DNA from: Saccharospirillaceae bacterium
GTDB lineage: Bacteria; Pseudomonadota; Gammaproteobacteria; Pseudomonadales; Oceanobacteraceae
NCBI GenBank assembly: GCA_021208685.1
Contig: JAJOJJ010000010.1
Span: 1 to 64,000 of the forward strand
DNA: 64,000 nt
Direction of reading: 5' to 3'
Position 1 is the first letter of the stretch, and the number at the start of each line of letters is the position of its first letter. A program made the position numbers and the translations under genes. Of this stretch, positions 17,418 through 30,013 are shown piece after piece. The notes beneath the pieces were generated by a model, which saw only the letters and a program-made list of their open reading frames with translations, did no database searches and had not been told where the DNA came from.

Positions 17418-18330
17418 GCTGGCCGATATGGCTCTGGCCGGTGCGCTGAGTCTGGGCGCGTCGTCATGGCTGGCTTCCCTGTTGTGGCCGCTGCAGTTCA
17501 GAGCCGTGCGCATGGTCACTCCGCAGCAGCGCACCCGCCTGCTGATGCTGTACGCCCTGCTGCCCTGGGTGGTGACGTTTTGGGTGGTATTGCTGCTGAT
17601 GAATCCTGAACTGGCGGGCGCCTTGCACAATGCCCATTGCCACGGTGATGTCTGCGGCCCGCACGTGCCGGATGTCAGCTCGGCATCGTTATCTGCAGCA
17701 TTGCTGGCAGGCGCTGTCAGCACCGTTTTGCTGTTTGCCCTGCTGTTTCTTAACCGCCAGTTGCGGCGCGGCCATGAACGGCTGAACACGATGGATCTGC
17801 TCAGCACGGCGGCAACGACAGCGGATTTCCGTCTGATTCATTCACATTTGCCACTGGCCTGGTGTGCCGGGTTATGGCGTCCAAAAGTGTATATTTCCAG
17901 TGCCTTGCAGCAACAGCTGAGTGAGCGCGGGTTGTCACTGGTGCTGCAGCATGAACACTGCCATGTCATACGGCGCGATAACCTGCGCAAACTGGTGCTG
18001 CACTGGCTGACCCTGCTCTGGCTGCCTGCCCCCCGTAAAATGCTGCGCCGTCAGTATGATCTGGCCAGCGAACAGTTATGCGATGCCTATACCGCCAGCC
18101 AGGGTTACACAGCCGATGAAATCGCCGCCGTCATGCAACGGCTGCACGCTGAGGCCGATGCCGCCCGACCAGCCGCCCATTCAACAACAGAACTGCGCAC
18201 TGACGAGCTGCAGCGTCCGGTAAACCAAAGCAGCGCCGATGGCTGGCTGTTCTTGATGACGCTGCTCTGCGCTCAGGTGGCTCTTTTCAGCCATTGGCTG
18301 CACCCGCTGCTGGATACATTATTTCTCTGA
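17395..18330 (+). CDS. M56-family (BlaR1-like) membrane metallopeptidase
   Basis: HEHCHVIRRDNLRKLV zinc-binding motif; hydrophobic N-terminus; overlaps the BlaI-family gene. Confidence 0.85.
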   Translation: MALTMIHELADMALAGALSLGASSWLASLLWPLQFRAVRMVTPQQRTRLLMLYALLPWVVTFWVVLLLMNPELAGALHNAHCHGDVCGPHVPDVSSASLSAALLAGAVSTVLLFALLFLNRQLRRGHERLNTMDLLSTAATTADFRLIHSHLPLAWCAGLWRPKVYISSALQQQLSERGLSLVLQHEHCHVIRRDNLRKLVLHWLTLLWLPAPRKMLRRQYDLASEQLCDAYTASQGYTADEIAAVMQRLHAEADAARPAAHSTTELRTDELQRPVNQSSADGWLFLMTLLCAQVALFSHWLHPLLDTLFL

Positions 18331-18371
18331 GAATCACTGTTATTTGGTTTTGTCTCATGGCTCATTTATGA

Positions 18372-18986
<615 letters not shown>

Positions 18987-18999
18987 AAACGCAGCCGAT

Positions 19000-19032
19000 A
19001 AAAAAACCGGCCATGTCAGCCGGTTTTTTTTT
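19000..19032 (+). terminator. Rho-independent terminator
   Basis: aaaaaaccggccatgtcagccggttttttttt. Confidence 0.85.
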
Positions 19033-19049
19033 ACAACCCGTCAGCCGTT

Positions 19050-20330
19050 TTATTCATCTTTAAGACGATTAATACCCAGCGCTTTTAATGTGTATTTTTC
19101 ATAAATCGGCTCACTGGAGCCGGTTTTCATTTTACGGATGAAATATTTTTCAAACGCAATTTTCGCCAGATGCACCCACTTACCTTTTTTGAACCAGGTA
19201 ACGTTGCGTGGCGGAATCTGCGGAATGGCAACAAACGCCGCTCCGGTGTCTCCCATATCGGCCAGACAAATCGCATTCCAGGTGCCACGGGCATTAGCTT
19301 CGCCTTTACCGTCCAGATCAGCCGCCAGATTATGCGCAATCGCCGTCATCATGGATTCAATCATATAACCGGTTTTCGGCGTACCGGTCGGCACCGGCGT
19401 ATCTTCTACCGGAGGAATGGCGACACAGACACCGGCCGAGAAAATATTTTTAAAGGTCGGATTGCGCTGGAACTCGTCGATAATGACAAAGCCTTTCGGA
19501 TTCACCAGACCTTCCACCGCCGCCACCGGGTCAACCCCGGCAAACGAAGGCAGCATCATGGAGTGTTTAAATGGCAGCTCATGGTGTTTTTTCAGCGAGC
19601 CATCGTCGTTCATTTCATCCACAAACATCATGCCGTCAGCCACGCGGGTGACCTTGGCATTGGTGATCCATTTGATATGACGGTTACGCAACTCGCTTTC
19701 CAGCATGGACTTGGAATCCCCTACACCACCCAGCCCCAGATGGCCAATGTAGGGCTCACTGGTCACATAGGTCATCGGGATACGGTCACGGACTTTTTTA
19801 TTGCGCAGTTCTTTATCGAGAATAAAGGCGTACTCATAAGCAGGCCCAAAGCAGGAAGCACCGGGCATCGCGCCGACAATGGCAGGCCCCGGCTCGGCGA
19901 TCATGGCTTTAACATTCTCATAGCAGGTTTCAGCATGATCCAGTGAGCATACCGATTGGGTAAAGCCGCCGTGCGGGCCCGCCCCTTCAATGGCAGCAAA
20001 GTTGAGTTTGGGGCCGGTACAGATCACCAGATAGTCATAGGCTTCCACATCGCCATTGGCCAGCGTCAGCTGGTTGGCTTTGGGATCAATGGTCACCACC
20101 GCTGAGGCAATAAACCCGATGCCTTTTTTTTCCAGATACGGACGGATCGGGAAGCTGATTTCGGGACGCTCACGCCAGCCAACGGCAATCCAGGGGTTGG
20201 AGGGCACAAACTGGAAGTCTTCCCGCTCGTTGATGACCGTAACCTGATGCTCTTTATTCAGGATTTCGCGGATTTCATACGCGCCTGCCATACCACCGGT
20301 ACCGGCACCTAATACGATAACTCTGGCCAT
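19050..20330 (-). CDS. FAD-dependent sulfide:quinone reductase-like oxidoreductase
   Basis: MARVIVLGAGTGGMAGAYEIREIL; VICTGPKLNF; GASCFGPAYEYAF; TGYMIESM. Confidence 0.75.
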   Translation of the reverse strand: MARVIVLGAGTGGMAGAYEIREILNKEHQVTVINEREDFQFVPSNPWIAVGWRERPEISFPIRPYLEKKGIGFIASAVVTIDPKANQLTLANGDVEAYDYLVICTGPKLNFAAIEGAGPHGGFTQSVCSLDHAETCYENVKAMIAEPGPAIVGAMPGASCFGPAYEYAFILDKELRNKKVRDRIPMTYVTSEPYIGHLGLGGVGDSKSMLESELRNRHIKWITNAKVTRVADGMMFVDEMNDDGSLKKHHELPFKHSMMLPSFAGVDPVAAVEGLVNPKGFVIIDEFQRNPTFKNIFSAGVCVAIPPVEDTPVPTGTPKTGYMIESMMTAIAHNLAADLDGKGEANARGTWNAICLADMGDTGAAFVAIPQIPPRNVTWFKKGKWVHLAKIAFEKYFIRKMKTGSSEPIYEKYTLKALGINRLKDE

Positions 20331-20529
20331 AGTCTGCCTCGTGCTTGTTATTGTCGATGTGACCGATAAAGAGCAAAACAGAGGCCAAACATTACTGCAT
20401 AAGCATAAAGTAGAATACATGACGCGAAGCGATTGAATTCACAGTGAATTTCAACCGCTTTTTCAGGTAGCGAACCGCACAGAAAGCAAGACAAAAAGCA
20501 CAGGATGACAGATTTGTCGGGAGCAAGCG

Positions 20530-21303
20530 TCAGTTCTGGCAGTCAGCACACGAGGGATTACGGCTGATGCCCCAGCGGCGCCATTCGCCCTGCAAGGCAT
20601 CAAAGGTCAGCAGACGTCCGTTCAGACTTTCGCCCATGCCGGTCAATACTTTCAGCGCTTCCAGTGCCTGCATCGCGCCAATCACTCCCACCAGCGGTGA
20701 CAATACGCCGCTTTCGGCACAGCTGAGCTGCTGCTCATCCAGACTGGGATACAGACAGCGATAACAGGGAGCACCGGTCTGGCGCGGATCAAACAGCGTG
20801 ATCTGACCATTCAGTCCAACCGCGGCACCCGACACCCAGGGCACAGAGTGCGCGATGCAGGCGCGGTTAAGGGCATAGCGCACCTTACTGTTATCGCTGC
20901 AGTCCACCACCAGATCGACTTTTGCCCGGTCTTCCTGCGCGTCCCCCACAGCGGACAACTGCGACATCAGCCAGTCGGCATCGGCACGCAGGGCGTGAGT
21001 AACCACCTGCACATCGGGGTTTAACCGCTGCACGTCGGCGGCGGCGGATTCCACTTTCAGCAGGCCGACATCCGCACAGCCATGGGCGGTCTGACGTTGC
21101 AGATTGGACAGCTCAACACGGTCATCATCGACCAGACTGAGGCGACCAACGCCACTGGCTGCCAGATACTGCAGCACCGGGCAGCCAAGACCGCCGAGAC
21201 CGATGATCATCACGTGGGCATCGAGCAGCGCCTGCTGGCCGTCAATATCCAGCTGTGGCAACAGAACATGGCGCGAATAGCGCAGTAACTGCTGATCGTT
21301 CAT
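20530..21303 (-). CDS. moeB: HesA/MoeB/ThiF-family adenylyltransferase
   Basis: RYSRHVLLPQLDIDGQQALLDAHVMIIGLGGLGCPVLQYLAASGVG. Confidence 0.9.
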   Translation of the reverse strand: MNDQQLLRYSRHVLLPQLDIDGQQALLDAHVMIIGLGGLGCPVLQYLAASGVGRLSLVDDDRVELSNLQRQTAHGCADVGLLKVESAAADVQRLNPDVQVVTHALRADADWLMSQLSAVGDAQEDRAKVDLVVDCSDNSKVRYALNRACIAHSVPWVSGAAVGLNGQITLFDPRQTGAPCYRCLYPSLDEQQLSCAESGVLSPLVGVIGAMQALEALKVLTGMGESLNGRLLTFDALQGEWRRWGISRNPSCADCQN

Positions 21304-21306
21304 GAG

Positions 21307-22176
21307 CTAGCCCAACCTTTGCTGCGGCCAGCGGCCGCCACTGATGCGGGGTTGGCCACCGAGATCGCGGCGATAACTCACATCAGCGAAACCACGGGCG
21401 CGCAATAACTCACACACCGCATCCGCCTGCTGATAGCCGTGCTCCAGCAACAGCCAGCCATTAACCCGCAGAAAGTCCGGCGCACGGTCAATAATCAGCG
21501 CCAGATCACTCAGGCCATGATTATCGGCCACCAGGGCCGAGCGTGGCTCAAAGCGCACATCACCCTGTGCCAGATGCTCATCTTCTTCATCAATATACGG
21601 AGGATTGCTGACGATCAGGTCGAAATGGCCGCTGACGCTGCGGTACCAGTCGGACTGAGCAAAAGCCACCCGTTCCAGCCGGTTGCGGACAGCATTGCTC
21701 TGTGCCAGCGCCACCGCATCGGCATTAAAATCAACACCGGATACCTGCCAGGATGGCTGCTCCGACGCCAGCGCCAACGCTATTGCGCCGGTTCCGGTGC
21801 CTAAATCGAGCACCCGGCTGTGGGCCGGCAAAGGGAGTTCCAGCGCCCATTCCACCAGGGTTTCGGTGTCAGCACGGGGAATTAAGGTTGAAGGGTTCAC
21901 ATTCAGATTAAGCGACCAGAAATCCCGCTCACCCAGCAGATAGGCCACGGGTTCTCCGGCCAGACGTCGCGCCAGCAAAGCATTCGCCGCCTGTTGCTGT
22001 TCTGCGCTTAATGGCCGGTCAGACCAGGTGTAAAGCCAGGTGCGGCTCTGCTGCAGCACATGGGCCAGCAGCAATTCAGCATCCAGCCGGGCGCTGTCGG
22101 AGCCAGGCTCCAGTTGCCTCCGCGCCCCGGCTAACCAGGCGTCAATGCTCAGCACGGATGCCGGATCAGAGATCAT
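21307..22176 (-). CDS. prmC: Peptide chain release factor N5-glutamine methyltransferase
   Basis: LDLGTGTGAIALALA; IVSNPPYI. Confidence 0.95.
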   Translation of the reverse strand: MISDPASVLSIDAWLAGARRQLEPGSDSARLDAELLLAHVLQQSRTWLYTWSDRPLSAEQQQAANALLARRLAGEPVAYLLGERDFWSLNLNVNPSTLIPRADTETLVEWALELPLPAHSRVLDLGTGTGAIALALASEQPSWQVSGVDFNADAVALAQSNAVRNRLERVAFAQSDWYRSVSGHFDLIVSNPPYIDEEDEHLAQGDVRFEPRSALVADNHGLSDLALIIDRAPDFLRVNGWLLLEHGYQQADAVCELLRARGFADVSYRRDLGGQPRISGGRWPQQRLG

Positions 22177-23261
22177 CAGCCGCCTGCCATCTCGGCCAGC
22201 AGGTTCGCCTGATGCTCGCGGATTAACGGTTCAATCACCGGCGTCAGGTCGCCCTGCACAATTTCGTCGAGCTTATACAGCGTCAGGTTGATGCGGTGAT
22301 CGGTAACCCGGCCCTGCGGGTAGTTGTAGGTGCGGATACGCTCTGAACGGTCGCCGGAACCGACCAGACTTTTACGCGTGGCCGCCTGCTCGGCATGGGC
22401 CGCCTGACGTTGTGCATCGCGCAGACGCGTGGCCAGCACGGCCAGCGCTTTGGCGCGGTTTTTATGCTGCGACCGCTCATCCTGACATTCCACCACCAGC
22501 CCGGTTGGCAGGTGCGTAACGCGGATGGCCGAGTCAGTTTTGTTAATGTGCTGACCACCGGCACCGGAGGCGCGGAAGGTGTCGATGCGCAGATCGTTCT
22601 TGTTGATGTCGATCTCTTCTTCGCTCTCAACTTCCGGCATCACCGCCACGGTACAGGCTGAAGTATGAATGCGGCCCTGACTTTCGGTTTCAGGTACGCG
22701 CTGCACCCGGTGCGCTCCGGACTCAAACTTCAGCTGCGAATACACATCGGTGCCGGAAATACGGGTGATCACTTCTTTAAAGCCACCGTGCTCGCCTTCG
22801 CTGGCACTCATCAGTTCGGTACGCCAGCCACGGGTTTCGGCATAGCGGGTGTACATACGGTACAGATCACCGGCAAAAATGGCGGCTTCATCACCGCCGG
22901 TTCCGGCACGGATTTCGACTATGACGTTGCGGCTGTCATCCGGGTCTTTCGGCAGCAGCAGAATTTCCAGCTCATGCGCCAGTTGCTGCAGACGACCGGA
23001 AGCGGCCTGCTCTTCTTCTTCGCCCATGGCGCGCATGTCCGGGTCGGGGTCGGCGGCCAGTGCTTTGGCTTCGGCCAGATCGGCACCTGCCTGCTCATAG
23101 CGGCTGTAGGTCTGGGCGATGAGTTCCAGATCAGCGTATTCCTTCGACAGCTTGCGGAAACGGTCCTGATCGTTGGCGGCATCCGGCTCAGACAGCAGAT
23201 GTCCGACTTCTTCGTAACGATCACGCAGGTGTTCAAGTTTATTCAGAATCGAGCTTTTCAT
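22176..23261 (-). CDS. prfA: Peptide chain release factor 1
   Basis: [25 protein letters not shown] (GGQ motif); 361 aa. Confidence 0.97.
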   Translation of the reverse strand: MKSSILNKLEHLRDRYEEVGHLLSEPDAANDQDRFRKLSKEYADLELIAQTYSRYEQAGADLAEAKALAADPDPDMRAMGEEEEQAASGRLQQLAHELEILLLPKDPDDSRNVIVEIRAGTGGDEAAIFAGDLYRMYTRYAETRGWRTELMSASEGEHGGFKEVITRISGTDVYSQLKFESGAHRVQRVPETESQGRIHTSACTVAVMPEVESEEEIDINKNDLRIDTFRASGAGGQHINKTDSAIRVTHLPTGLVVECQDERSQHKNRAKALAVLATRLRDAQRQAAHAEQAATRKSLVGSGDRSERIRTYNYPQGRVTDHRINLTLYKLDEIVQGDLTPVIEPLIREHQANLLAEMAGG

Positions 23262-23264
23262 GGT

Positions 23265-24551
23265 TTATTCGGTATCAGCAGAGGAGGATGGCGCCGCATG
23301 GCTGTTCAGGCTGAACAGTTCACGGGTCCAGTCGAGCACTTCCAGACGGCCTTCAGCACCGGCTTTGCGCAGCGCCGTGGTCGGTGCGTGCAGCACCTTA
23401 TTGCTGAAGGTATGGGCAAACTGGCGCAACACTTTTTCTGCGTCGGCACCGTTTTCGAGTTGTTTCAGCGCTTTGCTGAGCTGTTCTTCACGCAGCGCAT
23501 CAATGCTGCTGCGCAGGTCGGTGAGGGTTTGTACCGCATCCAGCGCTTTCAGCTCGCGCATAAAATGGTCAACGCCGGAGAGAATCAGCTCTTCGGCCTG
23601 ACGCGCCGCATCTTCACGCGAGCGCACGTTTTCTTCGATGATGCTGCGCAGATCGTCGACCGAATACAGATAGACATCCGACAGCTCGCCAACTTCTTCT
23701 TCGATATCGCGTGGTACGGCAATATCGACCATAAACATCGGCTTATGACGGCGTTTTTTCAGCGCTTTTTCCACCATGCCCTTGCCCAGAATCGGCAAAG
23801 GACTGGCGGTGGATGAAATCACGATATCGGCGCGTGACAGTACATTGGGAATATCTTCCAGCAACACGGCTTCTGCATGAAATTCCTGCGCCAGATTCTG
23901 TGCCCGTGCCAGGGTGCGGTTGGCGACGATGATGTCACGAACACCCGCCTGATACAGATGACGGGCCACCAGTTCGATGGTTTCCCCGGCACCGATCAGC
24001 AGGGCACGACTGTTGGCCATATCGGCAAAAATATGTTGCGCCATACGCACGGCGGCAAAAGCCACTGACACCGGGTTTTCGCCAATGGCGGTATCGGTAC
24101 GCACGCGCTTGGCAATGGAAAAGGTCTGACGGAACAGCCGCCCCAGCTCGGAACCCACCGTGCCGGCTTCCTGCGCCACCGCAAAGGCCGATTTCATCTG
24201 CCCGAGAATCTGCGGCTCCCCCAACACCAGGGAATCCAGCCCGCTGGCCACGCGCATGGTGTGCTGCACGGCCTGCTCGCTGGTCAGGCAATAGAGGGCA
24301 GAATCCAGATCACGGCGATCAATCTGATGGTGGCGGACCAGCCAGTCAACAATCACCTCTTCACGCAGATCGTCAGCGGAACAATAAATTTCGGTGCGGT
24401 TACAGGTCGACAGAATCACCACCTCCGACACGGGGTCCAGCGCCAGCACTTCGCTCAGTACGCCAGTCATTGACGCCGGATCGAAGGCAACACGCTCACG
24501 CACAGCAACCGGTGCTGTTTTATGGTTAATCCCCAGTGCCCAAATACCCAT
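23265..24551 (-). CDS. hemA: Glutamyl-tRNA reductase
   Basis: [43 protein letters not shown]. Confidence 0.96.
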   Translation of the reverse strand: MGIWALGINHKTAPVAVRERVAFDPASMTGVLSEVLALDPVSEVVILSTCNRTEIYCSADDLREEVIVDWLVRHHQIDRRDLDSALYCLTSEQAVQHTMRVASGLDSLVLGEPQILGQMKSAFAVAQEAGTVGSELGRLFRQTFSIAKRVRTDTAIGENPVSVAFAAVRMAQHIFADMANSRALLIGAGETIELVARHLYQAGVRDIIVANRTLARAQNLAQEFHAEAVLLEDIPNVLSRADIVISSTASPLPILGKGMVEKALKKRRHKPMFMVDIAVPRDIEEEVGELSDVYLYSVDDLRSIIEENVRSREDAARQAEELILSGVDHFMRELKALDAVQTLTDLRSSIDALREEQLSKALKQLENGADAEKVLRQFAHTFSNKVLHAPTTALRKAGAEGRLEVLDWTRELFSLNSHAAPSSSADTE

Positions 24552-24875
24552 CTCGACTGACGCTGCTCCCGCTTTCAAACCGCCCCGCTGACCATCATCA
24601 GCGGCAGAGTGCCAGACCCGCCGGAATCCGTCAGTGAGCACTGCAACCAAACAGCACTTCTGAGCATCTCAACGGGTGGCGACTGTGCAAAAGCGGCGAT
24701 TATAAACATCTGGCCGCGGCTTTGCCGCTGAAATCTTTGACTTAAATCGCTATCTGACCCTAAATAGCATGCGCTATCTCATACTGGCATCCGAATCATC
24801 AGGTCTTCTCTTTCTATGTTTTTTGACATCCGTGAGCTTCCTAAACCATCCCCAGATTCCCCCCCACTACCGGTC

Positions 24876-26678
24876 ATGCGGCGTAAGGGCCAGTGGCTGA
24901 TACCCCTGCTGGCAGCCTTAATCGTTTTGCCCGGCTGTGCCGGTTTCAGACAAGCGGTTTCATCGGATACAGAGCAGCACACGACAACAGACCATCAGAA
25001 TACGCCGGACACTCAGGCCAGGAGCAGCTCACAGGCCGATTCACCAGATCGCCCGCCTGAACCGGTATACCGTCCGATTCCCGCAGCCACTCTTTATTCC
25101 CTGCTGGTTGCTGAAATGGCCGGCCAGCGCCAGCGCTTTGATATTTCGCTGTACAACTATATGGATCAGGCGCGCACCACCCGCGATCCGGCCATTGCCG
25201 AACGCGCCGCCCGCATCGCCCAGTATGTTGGCAGCGACAGCCACGCCATAGAAGCAGTTGCCATCTGGCTGGCAGAAGATCAGGACAATCCGGCGGCTCA
25301 TCAGGCGGCAGCCCAGTTATTGATGGAACAGAATCAATTCATCCGGGCACTGGAACATCTGGTGATATTGCAGGATCTGGCCGGTATCAGTCAGTTTGAT
25401 TATCTTGCTGCCAACGCCGCTGAACTGCCGGAGGAGCAACAAACTGCCCTGCTGGAGCAACTTCAGCTTCTGACACAAAAATACCCCGGCAATGCCTCCC
25501 TCTGGTATGCCTGCGGAATTATGGAGCAGCACCTGCGTCGGTATAAGCAGGCACTGAACAACATTGACAAGGCATTACAACACAACCCGGCATACCTGAG
25601 CGCCATCCTGCAGAAGGCCCGCATTCTGGTATTAATGCAACGCTCTGACGATGCCATTGACTGGCTCGAAGATGCACAGGATGACCATCCGGATCACAAA
25701 GGCATTCAGGTTCTGCACGCCCGCATTCTGCTGGAACAGCGCAAAATGGACAGCGCCCGCGATGCCTTTGCAGCCCTGCACAAACGCTTCCCTGAAGACT
25801 CCGCTATTTTGCTGTCGCTCGCCTTGCTCGAAGAAGAACTCGGACAACGCGAGCGGGCAAGGGAATATCTGTATCAGCTGCTGGCCAGCCAGTCACATAC
25901 CAACGAAGCGCATTTTTATCTGGGTAAAATTGCCCAGGATGAAAACGATTACGAAGCCGCCATTGAACAGTACGCACAGGTCAGCAATGGCCGCGAGTTT
26001 CTTGCCGCTCACCTCAAAGCCTCTTATCTGCTGAATGAAACCCAGGGCATCGATGCTGCCCGCCATTATCTGAACGATCTGCGCGCTGACTACCCCCAAC
26101 ATTCCAGCGAACTGGTGCGGATTGAGGTTGATCTGTTATCAACCGCCGGTCAGCCGGAAAATGCCATGACACTCATCAGTCAGGCCCTGAGCGTAGCCCC
26201 TGACGACATCAATCTTCTTTATACCCGCGCCATGCTGGCTGAACGCCTGGACGACCTGAATACACTGGAGCAGGATCTGCGCACCGTCATCCGCCTCAGA
26301 CCCGACCATGCCGAAGCCCTGAATGCTCTGGGCTACACCCTCGCCGACCGTACCGACCGCTGGGCAGAAGCCCTTCCGCTCATTGAGCGTGCACTGCAAC
26401 TGACGCCGGATAATCCCGCCGTTATCGACAGCCTCGGCTGGGTCTATTTCCGCATGGGCAATCTGGAACGCGCACGCCCGTTACTGAAAAAAGCCTTCGA
26501 TATGATGAAAGATCACGAAATAGCCGCTCATTATGGGGAACTGTTATGGCTCAGCGGCGACCTGAATGAGGCCCGTGACATCTGGCAGCAGGGACTGGAA
26601 CAGACCCCGGACAGCGAAATTATTCTGCGCACACTGCAACGCCTGAACATTGATCCGGAAACCCTGAGCCAACACTGA
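24876..26678 (+). CDS. Tetratricopeptide-repeat lipoprotein
   Basis: Lipobox LIVLPGCAG; repeated TPR units. Confidence 0.88.
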   Translation: MRRKGQWLIPLLAALIVLPGCAGFRQAVSSDTEQHTTTDHQNTPDTQARSSSQADSPDRPPEPVYRPIPAATLYSLLVAEMAGQRQRFDISLYNYMDQARTTRDPAIAERAARIAQYVGSDSHAIEAVAIWLAEDQDNPAAHQAAAQLLMEQNQFIRALEHLVILQDLAGISQFDYLAANAAELPEEQQTALLEQLQLLTQKYPGNASLWYACGIMEQHLRRYKQALNNIDKALQHNPAYLSAILQKARILVLMQRSDDAIDWLEDAQDDHPDHKGIQVLHARILLEQRKMDSARDAFAALHKRFPEDSAILLSLALLEEELGQRERAREYLYQLLASQSHTNEAHFYLGKIAQDENDYEAAIEQYAQVSNGREFLAAHLKASYLLNETQGIDAARHYLNDLRADYPQHSSELVRIEVDLLSTAGQPENAMTLISQALSVAPDDINLLYTRAMLAERLDDLNTLEQDLRTVIRLRPDHAEALNALGYTLADRTDRWAEALPLIERALQLTPDNPAVIDSLGWVYFRMGNLERARPLLKKAFDMMKDHEIAAHYGELLWLSGDLNEARDIWQQGLEQTPDSEIILRTLQRLNIDPETLSQH

Positions 26679-26689
26679 ACAGCCACACA

Positions 26690-27283
26690 ATGACCACACA
26701 AATGTCTATATTCACTCTGCTTCTGCTGACACTGCTCAGCGGTTGCAGCAGCCTGCTGCCCAAACCGGACAGCAGCCAGCAGGGTCTGCAAAGCAGCCTC
26801 GACCGCCTGCAACAGTGGCAGGTACGCGGTAAATTATCGGTAACCTCACCCGATGACAGCGTTACCGGCTACCTGACCTGGGAACAGGATAAACAACGCT
26901 ATGATCTGTTCATTTCCGGGCCTTTCGGCTCCGGAGCATCGCGCCTGCAAGGCAATGCGCGTCAGGCCGAACTGACCCTGCCCGGCTGGGATAAGCCACA
27001 ACGGGCGCGCACCCCGGAACAACTGATGCAAACCCACATGGGCTGGAACTTTCCGGTTACCGACATCCGCTACTGGGTAAAAGGTCAACCCAGCCCCAAT
27101 GCAGCATCAACCAGCGAATACGATGAGAGCGGCCTGTTAAGCCACCTGCAACAGCACGGCTGGGATATTCACTTCTCACGCTATCGCCAACAAGGCGAAT
27201 ACTGGCTGCCGGGCCTGATTAAAATATCCGGTCATAATTTCCGTTTTGTATTTTCGATCAAAGAGTGGACTGTTAATGGCTGA
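26690..27283 (+). CDS. lolB: Outer-membrane lipoprotein localization factor
   Basis: LLSGCSS lipobox; [25 protein letters not shown]; gene order lolB-ispE-tRNA-Gln-prs. Confidence 0.92.
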   Translation: MTTQMSIFTLLLLTLLSGCSSLLPKPDSSQQGLQSSLDRLQQWQVRGKLSVTSPDDSVTGYLTWEQDKQRYDLFISGPFGSGASRLQGNARQAELTLPGWDKPQRARTPEQLMQTHMGWNFPVTDIRYWVKGQPSPNAASTSEYDESGLLSHLQQHGWDIHFSRYRQQGEYWLPGLIKISGHNFRFVFSIKEWTVNG

Positions 27284-28145
27284 CCTGCCTGGACATAACG
27301 GCTGGCTGAGCGTACCCGCCCCGGCCAAACTGAATCTGATGCTGCACATCACCGGTCGCCGGGACGATGGCTACCACAATCTGCAGACGCTGTTTCAGTT
27401 CATCGACTATGGCGACGAACTGCACTTTAAAGTGCGCAACGATGACGGGTTAACACTCAGTCCGGCCATTGAAGGTGTCGGTTTCGAAGACAATCTGATT
27501 ATCCGTGCCGCCCGCCTGCTGCAGAAAAAATCCGGAAAAAAAATCGGTGCCGACATTCGTCTGGATAAAAAACTACCCATGGGAGGCGGTCTTGGAGGTG
27601 GCAGCTCCGACGCCGCAACAACCCTTCTGGCATTGAATTCACTCTGGAATCTGCAACTTTCTCTGGATGATCTGGCCGGTCTCGGACTCACGCTGGGAGC
27701 CGACGTCCCAGTCTTTGTGCGGGGTGAAGCCGCTTTTGCCGAAGGCGTGGGTGAGATTCTGACCCCGGTACCGGAGCTTGCCGAACCCTGGTATCTGGTG
27801 GTGTGCCCGCAAGTCCATGTAAATACAGGAAAAATTTTTTCACATGAGGGGTTGACCCGCGATTCGGACCCCATTAATATTCGCACCGCGCTGAAGCAAG
27901 GGGGCAGAAATGACTGCCAGGCAATCGTTTCAATGCTGTACCCAGAAGTTGGTAACACATTGAATTTGCTAAATAAATTTAATCTTGCTAAGATGACGGG
28001 TACTGGAGCTTGCATATTTTCAAGCTTCGGTTCTGAAGCAGAAGCCATCAGTGTTTCTGAGCAGTTACCGGCTGAGTATGTGGCCTTTGTGGCTAAGGGT
28101 GTTAACCAATCACCTGCACATAAGGTATTATTCAGACCGTCTTAA
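27276..28145 (+). CDS. ispE: 4-diphosphocytidyl-2-C-methyl-D-erythritol kinase
   Basis: [49 protein letters not shown]. Confidence 0.96.
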   Translation: MADLPGHNGWLSVPAPAKLNLMLHITGRRDDGYHNLQTLFQFIDYGDELHFKVRNDDGLTLSPAIEGVGFEDNLIIRAARLLQKKSGKKIGADIRLDKKLPMGGGLGGGSSDAATTLLALNSLWNLQLSLDDLAGLGLTLGADVPVFVRGEAAFAEGVGEILTPVPELAEPWYLVVCPQVHVNTGKIFSHEGLTRDSDPINIRTALKQGGRNDCQAIVSMLYPEVGNTLNLLNKFNLAKMTGTGACIFSSFGSEAEAISVSEQLPAEYVAFVAKGVNQSPAHKVLFRPS

Positions 28146-28152
28146 AAGTTGT

Positions 28153-28227
28153 TGGGGTGTCGCCAAGTGGTAAGGCAACGGGTTTTGATCCCGTCATTCG
28201 TAGGTTCGAGTCCTACCACCTCAGCCA
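28153..28227 (+). tRNA. tRNA-Gln (UUG)
   Basis: tggggtgtcgccaagtggtaaggcaacgggttttgatcccgtcattcgtaggttcgagtcctaccacctcagcca; anticodon TTG, encoded CCA. Confidence 0.97.
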
Positions 28228-28274
28228 ATTCTCTTTATTTCCATCATTGAATAACTGCATCAAAGGGGACAACT

Positions 28275-29216
28275 GTGTCTAAGTTGATGGTTTTTACCGG
28301 TAACGCTAACCCGGAGCTGGCAAAGCTCGTTGTTGAGCGTCTCGATATTCCCCTTGGCGAAGCCACTGTCGGCAAGTTCAGTGATGGTGAAATTACCATC
28401 GAAATCAACGAAAACGTGCGCGGCAAGGATGTGTTCATCATCCAGCCTACCTGCGCACCGACCAACGACAATCTGATGGAAATCCTGCTGATGGCCGACG
28501 GCCTGCGCCGCGCCTCAGCCAGCCGCATCACAGCCGTTGTGCCTTACTTCGGTTATGCCCGCCAGGATCGTCGTCCGCGTTCTGCCCGTGTGCCTATCAG
28601 TGCCCGCGCGGTTGCCGACATGATGTCGACGGCCGGTATCGACCGCGTTCTGACCGTTGACCTGCACGCTGACCAGATCCAGGGCTTCTTTGATGTGCCT
28701 GTTGATAACGTCTACGGCTCTCCGGTACTGATCGATGACCTCGAACGTCAGGCTTACGAAGATCTTATCGTTGTCTCTCCGGACATCGGCGGTGTTGTTC
28801 GTGCCCGTGCGATCGCCAAACAGCTGAATGTTGATCTGGCCATCATTGATAAACGTCGCCCTAAAGCGAACGTCTCTGAAGTGATGCATATCATCGGTGA
28901 TGTTTCCGGCCGTACCTGCGTACTGGTCGATGACATGGTCGATACCGCCGGCACCCTGTGCCACGCTGCAAAAGCTCTGAAAGAGTTTGGCGCGAAAAAG
29001 GTTGTCGCTTACTGTACACATCCTGTACTATCCGGCCCCGCTGTTGAGCGTCTGGCCAATGCCGAGCTGGATGAGCTGGTCGTTACTGACACCATTCCGC
29101 TGTCTGAAGCCGCCAAGTCGATTGGCCGTATCCGCCAACTGACCATTGCCGGTCTGCTGGCCGAAGCGGTACGCCGGGTAAATAACGAAGAATCCATCAG
29201 CGCGATGTTTCGTTAA
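28275..29216 (+). CDS. prs: Ribose-phosphate pyrophosphokinase
   Basis: [37 protein letters not shown]. Confidence 0.97.
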   Translation: MSKLMVFTGNANPELAKLVVERLDIPLGEATVGKFSDGEITIEINENVRGKDVFIIQPTCAPTNDNLMEILLMADGLRRASASRITAVVPYFGYARQDRRPRSARVPISARAVADMMSTAGIDRVLTVDLHADQIQGFFDVPVDNVYGSPVLIDDLERQAYEDLIVVSPDIGGVVRARAIAKQLNVDLAIIDKRRPKANVSEVMHIIGDVSGRTCVLVDDMVDTAGTLCHAAKALKEFGAKKVVAYCTHPVLSGPAVERLANAELDELVVTDTIPLSEAAKSIGRIRQLTIAGLLAEAVRRVNNEESISAMFR

Positions 29217-29249
29217 GCCATAAAAGCAGCACATTAAACGATTTTTCGG

Positions 29250-29285
29250 GCCGTTTGAGCTGGTCGCAAGCTCAAACGGCTTTTT
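29250..29285 (+). terminator. Rho-independent terminator after prs
   Basis: gccgtttgagc-tggtcgcaa-gctcaaacggcttttt. Confidence 0.85.
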
Positions 29286-29310
29286 ATGTCAAAACCATGA
29301 GGAAATACCC

Positions 29311-29934
29311 ATGTCAGAATTTAATCTGTCAGCTGAACTTCGCGAAGATGCGGGGAAAGGTGCGAGCCGCCGCCTGCGTCGCGAAAACGCCGTGCCAGCC
29401 ATCGTTTACGGTGGTAAAGCCGGTGGTAACGACCGCAAGCCACAAGCGATCGTACTGAAAGCTAACGAACTGAACAAACTGCTGGAAAATGAAGCCTTCT
29501 ACAGCAGCGTTATCACCCTGAACATCGGTGACAAAGCTGAGCAGGTTGTTCTGAAAGACCTGCAGCGTCACCCATCCAAAGCCCTGATCTGGCACGCTGA
29601 CTTTCTGCGCGTAAGCAAAACCAGCAAAATCAAAGCACACGTACCTCTGCACTTCATCAACGAAGACAGCTGCGTAGGCGTGAAAACCGGCGGTGGCAAG
29701 ATTGCTCACCAGCTGACCAGTCTGGACATCATCTGTAACGCTGGCGATCTGCCGGAGTTTATTGAAGTTGATCTGGCCAATGTTGAAGTGGGTACCGTCA
29801 TCCACCTTTCAGACCTGAAACTGCCAAAAGGCGTTGAGTCTCTGGCTCTGTCTCATGGTCCTGAGCACGACACATCGGTTGTTACTGTTATCGCTCCTAA
29901 AGGCGGCGACAGCGACGAAGCAGCTGCCGAGTAA
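29311..29934 (+). CDS. rplY: 50S ribosomal protein L25/general stress protein Ctc
   Basis: [28 protein letters not shown]. Confidence 0.95.
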   Translation: MSEFNLSAELREDAGKGASRRLRRENAVPAIVYGGKAGGNDRKPQAIVLKANELNKLLENEAFYSSVITLNIGDKAEQVVLKDLQRHPSKALIWHADFLRVSKTSKIKAHVPLHFINEDSCVGVKTGGGKIAHQLTSLDIICNAGDLPEFIEVDLANVEVGTVIHLSDLKLPKGVESLALSHGPEHDTSVVTVIAPKGGDSDEAAAE

Positions 29935-29953
29935 TTCCGGCTGCTGTAGCAAG

Positions 29954-29979
29954 AAAGCGGGGCTGGTCCCCGCTTTTTT
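29954..29979 (+). terminator. Rho-independent terminator after rplY
   Basis: agcgggg-ctggt-ccccgctttttt. Confidence 0.85.
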
Positions 29980-30013
29980 ATTGGTGATTCTTTATCATCC
30001 GGATATCGATATC

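Noticed and set aside
22665-23816. 383-aa + strand ORF
   Set aside because: Antisense shadow of prfA/hemA, which have clear family motifs.
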